Of a stretch of 64,000 bases of DNA, positions 1-12,600 are shown piece by piece. Both the position numbers and the translations under genes were made by a program. The DNA lies in the NCBI RefSeq assembly GCF_949628215.1, contig NC_134282.1, positions 11,096,223 through 11,160,222 on the forward strand, written 5' to 3'. Position 1 is the first letter of the stretch, and every line of letters starts with the position of its first letter. A model generated the notes under the pieces. That model saw nothing but the letters and a program-made list of their open reading frames with translations, was not told the origin of the DNA and searched no databases. The stretch is from Phalacrocorax aristotelis (lineage: Eukaryota > Chordata > Aves > Suliformes > Phalacrocoracidae).

Positions 1-523
1 AGGAACTTCCATGCTTGTGATCAATCTTGATGTATGTTATCACTCCTGAGTACACGTGTCATACTGGAATTTCTTTGAGTCTTGATAAATCTTTGACTTC
101 TGTGTATGTACAGTCTACAGACTGAATGACAACATTGGGGTGTTTTAGCAGTTTTGAATTGCTACCTTTTGTTTCACTGGTATTTGTGAGAGTGGCTGGT
201 GATTTGCTAAATAAAGAGCAGAGAGCTTTTTTCTCTATATTTTTTTTCTATCCCATTCGTGTTCCAAATATCATCATTATTATATCTATGCAACACATAT
301 AAAATTATACATATATTGACCATAGGAAATAATTACCATCTCTTGCCATAATTGTGCTCATAGATGTTTTATTGATGACTGTAGTAATTAAGCTAGTTTA
401 GGTTGTTGATTTGGACTTTATATTTACATATGCAGCTGCCCTTGAAGGCAGGAGTTTCACTGCTTCCTTTACGCTATTGTCTAGTCAGGTTTCTTCAGTA
501 AATTTCATGATATTTTCTTGCAG

Positions 524-658
524 GTTCTTCTGGCTTCCCAGGACCAAAGGGAAGAAAAGGGTTTCTTGGAGCAAAAGGGGAACCAGGAGATAAAGGTTTT
601 CCTGGACCATCCGAGATTTTGGTTGGTATTGGGACTAAAGGAGAACAAGGCTTAAAAG
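524..658 (+). CDS. COL4A3: COL4A3 exon (1st in window), collagenous
   Basis: The acceptor is TTCTTGCAG and the donor is AAAAG|GTACAT. The exon encodes Gly-X-Y triplets ([16 protein letters not shown]) and then a non-collagenous interruption, PSEILVGIG, before the repeats resume. It starts and ends within Gly codons. Confidence 0.93.
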
Positions 659-3600
659 GTACATGTTCATTGTTCTGTCATTATGTCACATGGCTTTGAA
701 ATAATTATTGCTGAATGCTGTAACTGTCTTTTTATTTATGGGATAGTTGGATATTACACTGAATATTTATTTCCATTTTGACAAGTCCGTATTCCTTAAA
801 AAAACTCTTATTGTGATGTTAAACCAGTATTAATATTTCAGTAGTACTAGGAGGCTTATGTGTGTGTATGCTATACATTCATGTTTGTATGCATTTACTA
901 GGCTGTGAGCACAGCAATGAGTGTGCTTACCAACTAGATGCTGGATTGTAAAGAAATTGAGTGTGTTCAGAAATACATGACTGTCAGAAGAATTCCTTTG
1001 TTTGCAATATTAATAGAGACTCTCTGTATATGAGTTGTACATGCTTAACTAATGCTATCTGGCTTTTTGTGTAGACAGTTTCCTATGGAAGTGTTCAGAA
1101 ACTTCCTTCTGTCTCCATATGAGAAGTATAGAAGGCCTTAACTGTGAGCTTGTGTCTTGCTTGTGTGTTTTCACAGAGTGAAAATCCTATGCTCCACTTC
1201 TGCTTCATTAGTTTTAAGAGTTACAAAACTTTAAACTTTACATGCAACTTAGAATGTAAGATGTTGTTTTGTAATATTTTTAAATGAAACTTTGTTTTAG
1301 GAGTTCAAGGAAGAATGGGACTAAGAGGAGAAAAAGGAGATGCTGGTGTGCAAGGTCCCCCAGGTCTTGACGGGTATGAAGGACTACCTGGTCTACCAGG
1401 TGTGGAATATGTATACTGAAAATTACTGTATTATGGGGAGGGTAGAGATATTACTGCCTCAATGCTAGCACATAAGCTCTGCTCCAGCAGCAGCACTGCA
1501 TCCTGTGTGTTAATTCTGAAGCTTTTCTGAGAATTCTGAAACAGCAGTTTCAAAAGCTGCTATTTGAAAATCAGAACAACTACCACCAAGTGATTCTTTG
1601 TTTCCTTCCAAATATAGACCATTGTTTGGGGTGATAAATAGAAAATAATATTAAATCCTGAATAATTATAACTTTGAAATGTAAAAGCTGATGAGGCCAA
1701 TGAATAAAAATCGGTATTTACAAAAATGAAAGAGAAGTTTGAATTCCCAATATTATGAAAAAAAATCTAAAATACGAGCATTACAGTTGTTCACAAAATA
1801 TTTCAGAAGCTTTTTTTTATTCCAGAATTATTCTAATTCCCTTTTAAAAGCCTACATGCTTGGCTTATATTTTGAAAGTTACGAGATCTTCACTGAAAAG
1901 CCGAGAACTTCTTTCTAGAAAACAGTATGACACTATAATTAGATACAGAAAAATGGTGACAATTAGAAATAATTTTAAACTTGTAATCAAAATGGCTGCT
2001 CTCATGATGGCAATTATCTGTGCTGTATGTCATTATAGCATCACTGCTATATTCTGTCATTAAGATACTTTGTGTAGTCATTGCAGTTTTGCCATTGCAG
2101 GAAAAATTGCAAATGATCCACTATTCCCTAACTTTTTATGGAAGAAAATAAGACCTCACCTGCATAAATGTTCAAGCATTGCTACTACCTTGGAATTAAG
2201 ACATCGGGACATTCTAAATGCAGCTAGATCTTGTAGTCATTAAACTAAATGCTAATTTAGCTAAATTAAGCTGAAGATAAGTGAATAGGGGAAGAAGTGC
2301 CTAAGCCATATAAAAAAAAGCTCTTGAGTATACTAGTTATGAGAAGTGTATAATGAGTAAGTAATAACATGATTGTGACATGCACGGAAACCAGGCTGAC
2401 TCGGGGACAACGAAAGGAGAGTCTGGTGTGTAAACATATATTCATGATCTTGAAAATTTGCAAAAGTATATTTCCTTTGCTGTCCCTAAGTGCTGTGGTC
2501 AGAAACCTTAATTTTAATGTTGATACATAAGATGCTTGTTATTTGCTTGACTTTCTGACAATAATGATAATTTATCTGTGTCTGGGGCAAGAGGAAGAAT
2601 TATACTTTGGCTGCATGTTGATTTATAAAACAATAAGATACCATGACAAGGTGGGCAGTAGAGGATTCTGTATAAATGACAGCTCTGTCAGCCAGCCAGT
2701 GCCTAAAGCAAACATGTGAAGATGACACTTATTTCTTCATCTTGCAGGTGTCAAAGGATTTATGGGTCTTCCAGGGATTCCCGGAGGACAAGGATTCCCA
2801 GGTGTACCAGGAAACAAAGGGGACATGGGAATTCCAGGTCACTTTCTATCAAGCCATATTACAAATTCATAGAGCTGTATAGAAGCATTTGCACAGATCT
2901 GGGCAGTTGCTGTAAGCACACTACCCAATACTTAGACTAATTTATTCTTTGCAGTACCTATAAACTCCTCGCCACCCCAGCATTTGCTTGACTGGCAGAA
3001 TGCAGTTCTCCCTCTCTCTAAATGAAATATAACTTCTTTAATGTACATATTGTTATACATAAGAACCTCTTTTTAATGTGTTTTAGAAATAAAATCACTG
3101 GCTGTAAATTAATGAAGAATGAATATCTGAATGTACAAGCAGGAGTTTACGAAACATGAAGTGTGGTATACAGTTATTATCCTGTTAAGAATTGTATCAG
3201 TATCTGTATTTTTCCAGGTCCGAAGGGGCAGAAGGGATCTCCAGGCTTTCCAGGACCATCAGGTGACCCTGGTCCACTGGGCTATGGTGGCTCTCCAGGT
3301 GACAAAGGAGACCCTGGGTACCCATCTGCTGGGCCTCCAGGAGAACCTGGTCCAAAGGTATAAAGGCAATGGAAACATTGTCATGTTAGGCAATAAGCAG
3401 AGCCTTTGACTGTAGAAACAGAACATGTAAGCAAGAGCTGCAGAGTTTGCAGAAGGAGGTGACTTGTTAGTGACAAGAAACATGAAAATCCTATTGTGTC
3501 ATTACTCAGGAGAAATTTTTTTTACTTCATTATATTTCATTTTTCTCTTAGTGCAAGAATTTCTTATTTGTAAAGATGGAACATCTTGGAAATAACTTTG

Positions 3601-6600
3601 TTTCTATAAAAGTTGCTAATCCATTACGAACAAGGACTTGCACTTAAAAAGTCACCAGTAGGAATACTTTTATGTTAAAAAGTACAGAAAAACCTAATCT
3701 TAGCAAGTTTTGTAATCTGAAATTGTACTGCTGGTTTTTTTGACAGTCTAGTAATATCGTTACACAAGATGAATTGTTTTTTTTCTTATTACTGAATATA
3801 ATATATTACTAAGAAAAAACCCAGCATCTAAGTTAGGTCAGTTGTGTACAATTTTATTCAACATATTCTGGTTGTTGAGCAACTGGGAGTGTTTTTACAT
3901 GAGAGATTATCGGAAATATATGGTTGAGGCTGTAAACTGTACTGTAACTCCTGTAATCTGTCAAAATTATCTGTTTATTTTCTGTGTTAGCTGGGTAGCC
4001 ACAATGAGATCACTGTTGTGAAAGTCAGTAGGAATTCAAGGAAATATATGTGTCTCAGTATTTTATGTAGCTACATATTATGTAAGGAATGTATGTTTGA
4101 TCAAAAGAGGAGCTGTTAGAATAAAATTGAAGCAAAGCCTGTGTGCCGGTGAAAACATCTAAAGACTGAAGTTGTTTTGTACAGATTAAAGAAAGATCTT
4201 TTTTTTTGTTAGCTATGTGTAAAGGATCAGTGCTATTATGAGAAGACTAGTTTACCTTGATGTTTTGTCTGAAAATCATAATGAACCATTTCACCTACTT
4301 AATCTTTAAAATTACATACGATTTCTCTATTCAAATATGGAATGTAATGTATTTAGTGTAATGTAATTCTTTACCTGCTGTTTCTCAGGGAGATCCAGGC
4401 TCCCCAGGAGTTTTGGGCAGCAAAGGAGAAAAAGGATCCCGAGGTCATCCAGGACATAAAGGAGTACCAGGACCACATGGGATCAGAGGGGAAACTGGAG
4501 GTGCAGGAATCCCAGGTATGTTTTGTTTTGGAGGGGTAGTAAGATGTCGGCATGCTTCTAGAAGATAATTTCCCAATAAACTACACAAGGTACCTGTGGG
4601 GTGACACATTCATACTCAACTGCTGCAAACCTGAATTGCTCCTTTCTAGTCAGTGCAGCCAAGCTAGCTTACATCAGCTGGATATCTTTTGCAGCTGTTC
4701 AAAGCAGAAATTATAGCGAAATTCTCAGACTGAGTCTGGATCTAATGATAATGCCTTTTCTCCTTTCCCACACTCTTCTTACAGGGAAGCTTGGACCTCC
4801 TGGAGATATTGGTGTTAAAGGGGGGCAGGGCTGCCCTGGACAGCAAGGCATGACAGGCCTTCCTGGTATGGTATATAGCATCTCTCCTGAATCACTGCCC
4901 CCTGGTTTGTTATTTTCTTTGTAATGAGGCAGTTGATGATGTTCTGAACTTTTTGGAATTTAACCGATGCAGTTGCAGTCTCTTTTTATGTTAGTTCCAG
5001 GGTTTGTTTACCTTTTTCTAGTTCCAGCTGAGGTCTTTAACAGCCTGATTTCAGTTCAACTGGGGCAAGAGGTTTTAACTTTGCTTCGCTATTGTAAAGC
5101 TTTTTGCCTTTTTTTTTTTTTTTTTTTTAAATCCAGAGGTCTCAAGGTGTGATATCTACACGATTGTAAGAAAGGCTTGTTCTGCCTCCTAAAAGAGAAT
5201 AATAGATGAGGAAGAGAGGGAGCAGAGTTGCAGTTGTCTGTTAAAGCAACAGAAAAGACAAACCATTTAAAATACACATAAGGGGGTATGTGTAAATACG
5301 CAGCAAAAGAGAAGCATGCAGTGCAGACTATTAAAGTGAGTGCCAGTCACTGTCTTCAAAAAGTTCATTGAATGCTCTTGCATTCAGAGATCCTCATCAA
5401 AATTATGATGATGTGGTTTTGTAGACTTTAGTGAATTTGCACTGACTTACCAGCAGAGTTAGCGAAGATCAGAATCTACTCCCTGTTTAGAGAAACCCTG
5501 AATTTGCAATAAAGCCAGGGAGAGAAACCACGCTGCCTGTAAGGATTCCCGCTAGCATGGGTTAAATCAAAGGCAGGGTCCTAAAATGTCTTTGAAAGAC
5601 AGGAAGTTATTGCCGGTGAAAATAGTGGGGGTGTTAAATCCACTGAGGTCCAGTGAGCTTGATAAAAATTACATGCTGCTCTTTACAAATGTTTATATAC
5701 CAACACAATTACATCTATCTTTGAAGTAGCTTAACTAATTATATTTTAATAAAGGGGACTCATATCTTTTGCCTTTTAAATGAAAAATAATAGAAGTGAA
5801 GATGATATTGTGGTCCATTATAATTTGCAGGTGTTGTTGGAGACCCTGGAAAAAATGGACTTGTTGGTGAAAGAGGTAACCAAGGTCAGGATGGTATGCC
5901 TGGTCCCCCAGGAGTAAAGGGAGAACCAGGTAACACCAATGAAATATTTTCATTCTATTTTAGAATTGGTTTTTTTCCCTAGTTAAACTGACAGGATTAT
6001 TTGGGAAGGATTAATAAGGACCTTCTGTGGAGCCAAAGATAAGTTTCTAAGTAGAAGGTTTTTCACTTCTACATAATTCACAGGTTTTTCTATGTAACAA
6101 TTGTAAATGCTGTTAACAACCCAAATGCATATGTCACTGCTCTATTATACATGTGATTTGTCACTACTTCCCCTAAAAATGTTAATGTCTGCAAGAGTCA
6201 AAGTATAGCTGTTAACTGTTTTTATGTGTTTAATCTCAAAGAGATGAAAAGAACCAAAATACTTTTAAGGGAGTCTCCTCTCTTATGTGGAAATAAGATA
6301 AAAAGAATCAGTGTTTACTTACATGAATAGTGAAGGTTTTCATGACCTGACCCTTGGATTGTAAATCTTTCTTTTAAATGTCACTCAAGATGTGATCAAG
6401 GTCCACAGATAGATTTAGTCTTCCACTGAATTCTGACAGAAAGTGTTTTCATACTTCCAGTGAAAACATTTCATTGCATATTAATATAAACAGGATACTG
6501 AGAAGGCATTCATAGTATTTACTAAGTTTTTACATATTAAGTTTGAAGTAATCACTATTAACATATTTTCTTTTTTAGGTATTTACATTTCTTCCTTTAT

Positions 6601-9600
6601 TTTTCTTAGTAAGAAACTTAAATGCACATTTTCTTCTGTTTTTTTCCTCTGAAAAAAAGAAAAAGCTTCATTAATATAGAATGTACCTCAGATGTGATTG
6701 ATCAATAAGAGTTCCTACTATAAAGAAAAACTTATAAATTTAACTTGTATTTCTGGATAGAAGAAATGGAAATAACCAATAAATTATATTTTACATATAA
6801 CTAAAATCTACATTTTGATTCAGTGAATTGTGAAGAAATTTATGAAATATTAGACATCTATGATGTTTTCTAACAATTATTCAGGACTTTGAGTATAACA
6901 TTACCTAATATTTAATAGGAGCACCAGGGAGAGGAATCCCTGGCCTTCGAGGTATTCCTGGTCATAGAGGTGAGTTGTCTTTTCAGAAAGCAAAAGCTTA
7001 ATTTTTAAATACCAGAATCATCATCTTCATCTTTTGCCTCATGCTTTTGGATGCTTGAAAAGGCACTAAAAGTGCCAGAGGAAATCAAGAGTGATTCTGT
7101 GCTTTTGATCAATGATTTTGTGCTATATATTAAATGTCAAGAGTTCTTGCTGGTAAAGACTATTGTAAAAGGGAAATGAAGAAGCTAACTTCTGTGGTTT
7201 TGTGAAGGTGATAGACACACTCTAGAGCTTTTGAAATTTCATTTTGGTACGTAATTAGATTAACAGGGTATGTTCTAATGAAAACATGATGCTGCTGAAT
7301 ACTAAGCATACTTTAAGAAAGCTACAGTGATTGCATTTTAATTTTATCTCCCCTTTTATATTGATGAACAGTTGACTGAGGGGACTCTTCCCATTTTTTG
7401 GCCTTTGCATTGTATTTCTAGTACTGGTAGAAATCTTTTAATTTGCTTTACTTTAAAAAAAAATTCTCTCTTCATACCCTTCATATATAGATCATGCACT
7501 GTAAGATCAACCTTAGAACAATACCCTTCTGGAGTTGTCTTTTATTTTACTGTACTCATATTGATGCTTTTAGCTGGAATATAGTTCAAAATTATTTGCC
7601 AGTTCTCATGTTCAAAGAAGCATTTCTTCTACTCATGCATCAAGAAATAGGGATGCTCTGGTCATTCTACCCTCCTCTCAAGTTTATTCCTTTGTGTGAG
7701 CAATCTCTGAAGTGGAGGTGGTTGGGTGGGATTTTTTTTGAGGGGGTTTGTTTGGGGTTTTTGGATTTTCTTTTTTGGTGATCCCTGTCTTCTCACAACT
7801 ATTTTGCTCTACAGTAGCAAGGGAACTCTCCATACTGAAAACAAAGGCTGAATTCCACCTTTGCGGTATTGTAAATGCACATATTCTGTGTAGTCACATC
7901 ATGTTACTGTCTTGACAGCTCTCCCCACATGTAATACTTACACTTTGCAGGAATCAAAGGGGACATGGGACTGCCTGGTTTCCCTGGGCCACCAGGTATG
8001 AAAGGTCATCAGGGTGATCAAGGACCCATTGGACCTCCTGGCTTAGTAGGGTTACCTGGATTTCAAGGTGCAACAGGCATGGCAATTATTGGCCAGAAAG
8101 GGAACAGAGGTGTTGCTGGTGCAGATGGAAGACCAGGTGTGTTGTTATAACTCCTTATTTGTCTGAAATGATACACTGATATTTGAAAGCAAAATTCAGC
8201 CTGTCCAGAACTCAGGGTTGAAAGGGGCCCTAAGAAAACTTCATAATTAAGCAGGTAGCTGCTTTACCAGTTAATGCAGTGTTACTATTGCAAACACCGT
8301 GATGGTCTATGCAGTATGATGTAAAATAAAATAATGCTAAGCTTTGCGGCCCACTTAATTGCATTATTTTGCTTTCTTCCCACGTGGTTTAAAGAAGTGA
8401 GATAGCATGACTGTAATTACAGGCATAACTACAACTGGAGGATATTCAGAAAACTGTAGTGCTATAGAGTACTGCAAGAACTCAGCTCTAATCTCAGACT
8501 AAATTAGCAGGCTGGGAAAAATAGGTTGATTTTTATAGAAATGAGTGCATTTTCTTGGGAATCACTGGGGTGGTAAACGTGAGTACCACTACAGAGTCAT
8601 TGAATGTTGTACTGAATTGTATGTATGTGAAATGTTGTTGGCTATACTCTTCACTTACTCCGATGTTTCTGTACAGGTGCTCCCGGTTTTCCAGGGCCTC
8701 CTGGTCTTCCTACTCCCAGCATGAAAGGAAGCAAAGGTGTTAAGGGAGCAGATGGCATACCAGGGCCAACAGGCCCAGCCGGTGACATTGGTCCTCCTGG
8801 TCCAAAAGTCAGTGAAAGGAACATTGCTTGTTTCTTACTCCATTGCTAATATTGCTCTTACCATGAAAATAACACCCAGGACAATTAAAAAAAAAAAAAA
8901 AAAAAAAACCAAAACAAAACCAAAACAACAGACCAAAACAGCCCCGCATCCTCCCCAAAACTCCTTGTCATAGAGGAAAGACACTAAAATGGATATGAAA
9001 AGCAGTTTTTATGGACTTAAGGGGACTAAAAAGAAATTATTGTGAATTTCTGGCATGTCATTTCCTTGTCTGTTCTGTATTACAAAATAATATTAACCAT
9101 GATATAACTATTTCTAATAAGTTCACAAATGGAGCAGATAATTCTAGTTGTAGCATGTTCTGGGAACATAACATTTTGAATATTCTGGACAAAAAGAAAA
9201 TGTACCTCATAGCCTGCAGATGCTGCTTCCTGTTTATTACTGGTGTTATCTGATTTGCAGGGAATAGAAGGTCGATCAGGTTATCCTGGTGCCAGAGGGG
9301 ACCCTGGATTTCTTGGATTCCCAGGTGTAAAAGGTATTAATATATTTATTACATACATGACTGTGAACCAAATACGATCACTTACATTTGCGTTATAATA
9401 GTTTGTGTGTAATATTACCAGATGTGGTCCTACAGACATGGGGTTTTTCCATCAAGAGCAGAGTTTAGGTCAGCTATAAATGAAAGTGTTCACTAAGAGA
9501 GCATTTTCCTTGAGTTAGGTGCTATGGGTGTGCCCAAACTGATGTTAAAGTGAGGAGGGGCTGAAACTTCAATGGCTTCCATTCCTGGCAAATTCAAAAT

Positions 9601-12600
9601 AAGTTTGTCCTTAGTGGCTAATAATGTGTAAGGACTTTAGGACTGAGTCTGCTAATTAGAAATGCCACACCACTGCTAGATGATGTGAATTTTTGGCAGC
9701 CTCTTAGCTATAGAACTCAAGAGCATTTAATCATAATTAAAACACAGAGCACTGGGTCCTCTGTTTGCCGTAAGAATAGTCCCAATTACAATCTAATTTA
9801 TCAGTTTGTCAACAGATAAATTGTTAAATATATTGGCTTTATTAATTTCACAGAATCACAGAATCAGATTGGAAGGGACCTCAGGGATCATCTAGTCCAA
9901 CCTTTCTAGGAAGAGCAGAGTCTAAACAAGATGGCCCAGCACCCTGTCCAGACTCTGCTCATATTCCTGAGGGTTAGTTGGATCAGTAACTGGCTAAAAA
10001 TCTTTTTAATTTAGACATTTTTCTAATGATTTAAATCTGATACAGGTCTGTATTACTCCAATATTCTAATTTTTCAATTACATGACTTACAATGACAAAA
10101 AATTTTCATTAGCTGTTTAACCTACTGGTTTTTGTTCCATGCTAATTTTTGTGCATTTTAAATTTGTTCTAATTTTCAAAGTCACCGTACAGACAGTAAT
10201 TATACTTTCTTAAGCAAAAGCTCTCATTTTATGGCATATTCAGTCAAATCTCCTGACTGGATCAAAATACTTTTTTTTCTTTTAAATTTCCAGCAGAGTG
10301 GTGTGTAATATGTATGTAACCTCATATTTTGCACAGTGAAAAGAATTGCTTATTAAGTTTCAAACACTTGAAAAACCGTACAACCCTCCTAACAGCCATC
10401 AGCATAACTGACAGTAGTGTTTAAAGGGAGTTGAACTGCACAGCATCACTGAAAGCAGCACTTGACCTGAAAACTCAGTGACAAAAGAGCATGAGATAAA
10501 AAGGACATAGTCTAAAGCTGAGATTTTTAAAGCCAGGTTTATGGACCAGCCATTATATGAAGATAGGCATGGAAGCATCTTCTGATAAATTGACTGCACT
10601 TGGCCTATAAATTATACAGTAGCAGCAGAGATGTATAAATCCGATTTTGCATTTCAGATGAGTCTACAGGCTATGTTATTCTTTGGGAAGGTTACATGGA
10701 TTATGCAGGACTCTTAAATAAGCCTCTGAAACTTTGACAGTTGTTTTGACATTTCAAACCAGACAAATATATCCCTGATCTTTCTTAGGAGAAAAAGGTA
10801 ACCAAGGACCCCCTGGACCACAAGGTGCAGAAGGGCCAAGGGGACCAAAAGGCCAGCGTGGTAACCAACCCTTCTCATTCTAATACCAGCTGACTTAGGT
10901 TGATTTGTTTGGTTTGTTTTGTAATTTGTTTGCTTCCCTCTAATAGAAAGCAATAGCTCTTTTGTTATATTTATGCTGCTAGGTCCACGTGGAGTCTCTG
11001 GGAGAGTATTCTCCATCCCAGGACGCAAGGGTCCTCCTGGACTGCCAGGAGTCCCAGGAACACCAGGCGATGAAGGAGTTCAAGGGATTCCTGGACTACA
11101 AGGTGCTTTATATTTTTATCTCTGTACATGTTTGTGTGTGCTGCTTAGTGGAACATTTTGGTTTGGTCAGAAAACGTGTCTGCATAGAAAATTGACATGT
11201 TTTTAAAAATACTTCCCCATATTTAAAAATAGCTCTTTGTACCTTGTTAACAACTTTGTATTTATAACCTGTCCCATTCCATCTTGCCCTACACTCCTCC
11301 CAGTCAGTGAGTAAGTTTCTCCCTGAAATGAGCCTAAGCAAAATAATGGAATAAGAAGTAAACTTGGATCAAAACATGCACCATTTTCATACAACCAGAA
11401 CCATGCTCAGGATGTTTATAATTTCTGGGGGAAATTACCACAAGGAATAGAAGTACTCTAAATGTGCTGCAAAGCGATTGTGTCTGCCATAGTCTGGGGG
11501 TGGGAAGGGAAAGGAGAGGCTGGCTACTTCTCCATTGGCACTAGAAGTGAAGCCTGCCGTGGCTGTGAGGAACGGGGAAGCAAGGAGCAGGTAGGATGAG
11601 GTGGATGTGCAGTGGGTACTTGGCCACCCTTCTCAATACCACAGCTTTCCACCCCAGGAAAGGAGCTCCTCAGGGATGCAGGCTTGCCAGAAGGCATGCC
11701 CCACTCAGGAATGACAGTTGCCTCCGGCATAACAAAGTAGTCACTAAAGAATGGTTCTTTTACACTTCCCTTAAAGTTGTTTTACAGAGGAGCTGCATTG
11801 TTTATAGGATTACAAACACTGACCAAGATGATTATGGCCTGTTACTGTATTTTTTAAAATATTTCCATTGTATGACACGTGCTAAGCAAATAGCTTTTTG
11901 GTTTTGGTTTCTGTGAGCATTCTTATGAGGATATTATTTTTCTGCAATTCATTCAATATTACCTTGTGATCTTCCTGATAGGAAATACAGTGACAGTAAC
12001 ACTACAGACAGTCTCAAAACTTAGTAAATTCATGCTGATGTTTTTATTCTAATGCAGCTACATTTACATAAGGATTTTAACTTTATTCATTAACAGTTAT
12101 TAAAATCTAGAATAACTACTGCTATATGAGTCTGGTTTTTTCTTGATTATAATTTAGGACCTAAAGGAGTAAAAGGCCTACCAGGAAGTTTTGGTCATCC
12201 AGGTCAACCAGGACCGCCTGGTCCAAAAGGAGACAGGGGATTTCCGGGACAAAGAGGTACAGGGAAGCAGACATCTCTGACTGCTGCTACTACTGAATTT
12301 ACAAATAAACTTTATTCCTGATTTCTGTAAATCCTTCCTCTTGCATGTATTGATATTTTGTAACATTTACAGTAGCTTTAGGAAGGACTGCAAGCACAAG
12401 TAAGCACATTCTAGCTTTCACACATGCATGTTCACAACTGAAATAATAATTTAAAAAAATATGCCTTGACTGTGCTCCTCTGTTATTAATCATGTTTATT
12501 TATCCACCTGAAATCCCTAGGTATCAGCGTACCTTTATGACATCAAAATAGAACTAAATATATTCATTTAGTCACCATAAAATGATTTTACTTTACCACT

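Noticed and set aside
5108-5129. Poly-T tract as a possible minus-strand retroposon tail
   Set aside because: No element body or flanking duplication is visible beside it, so it is a simple homopolymer in a COL4A3 intron.
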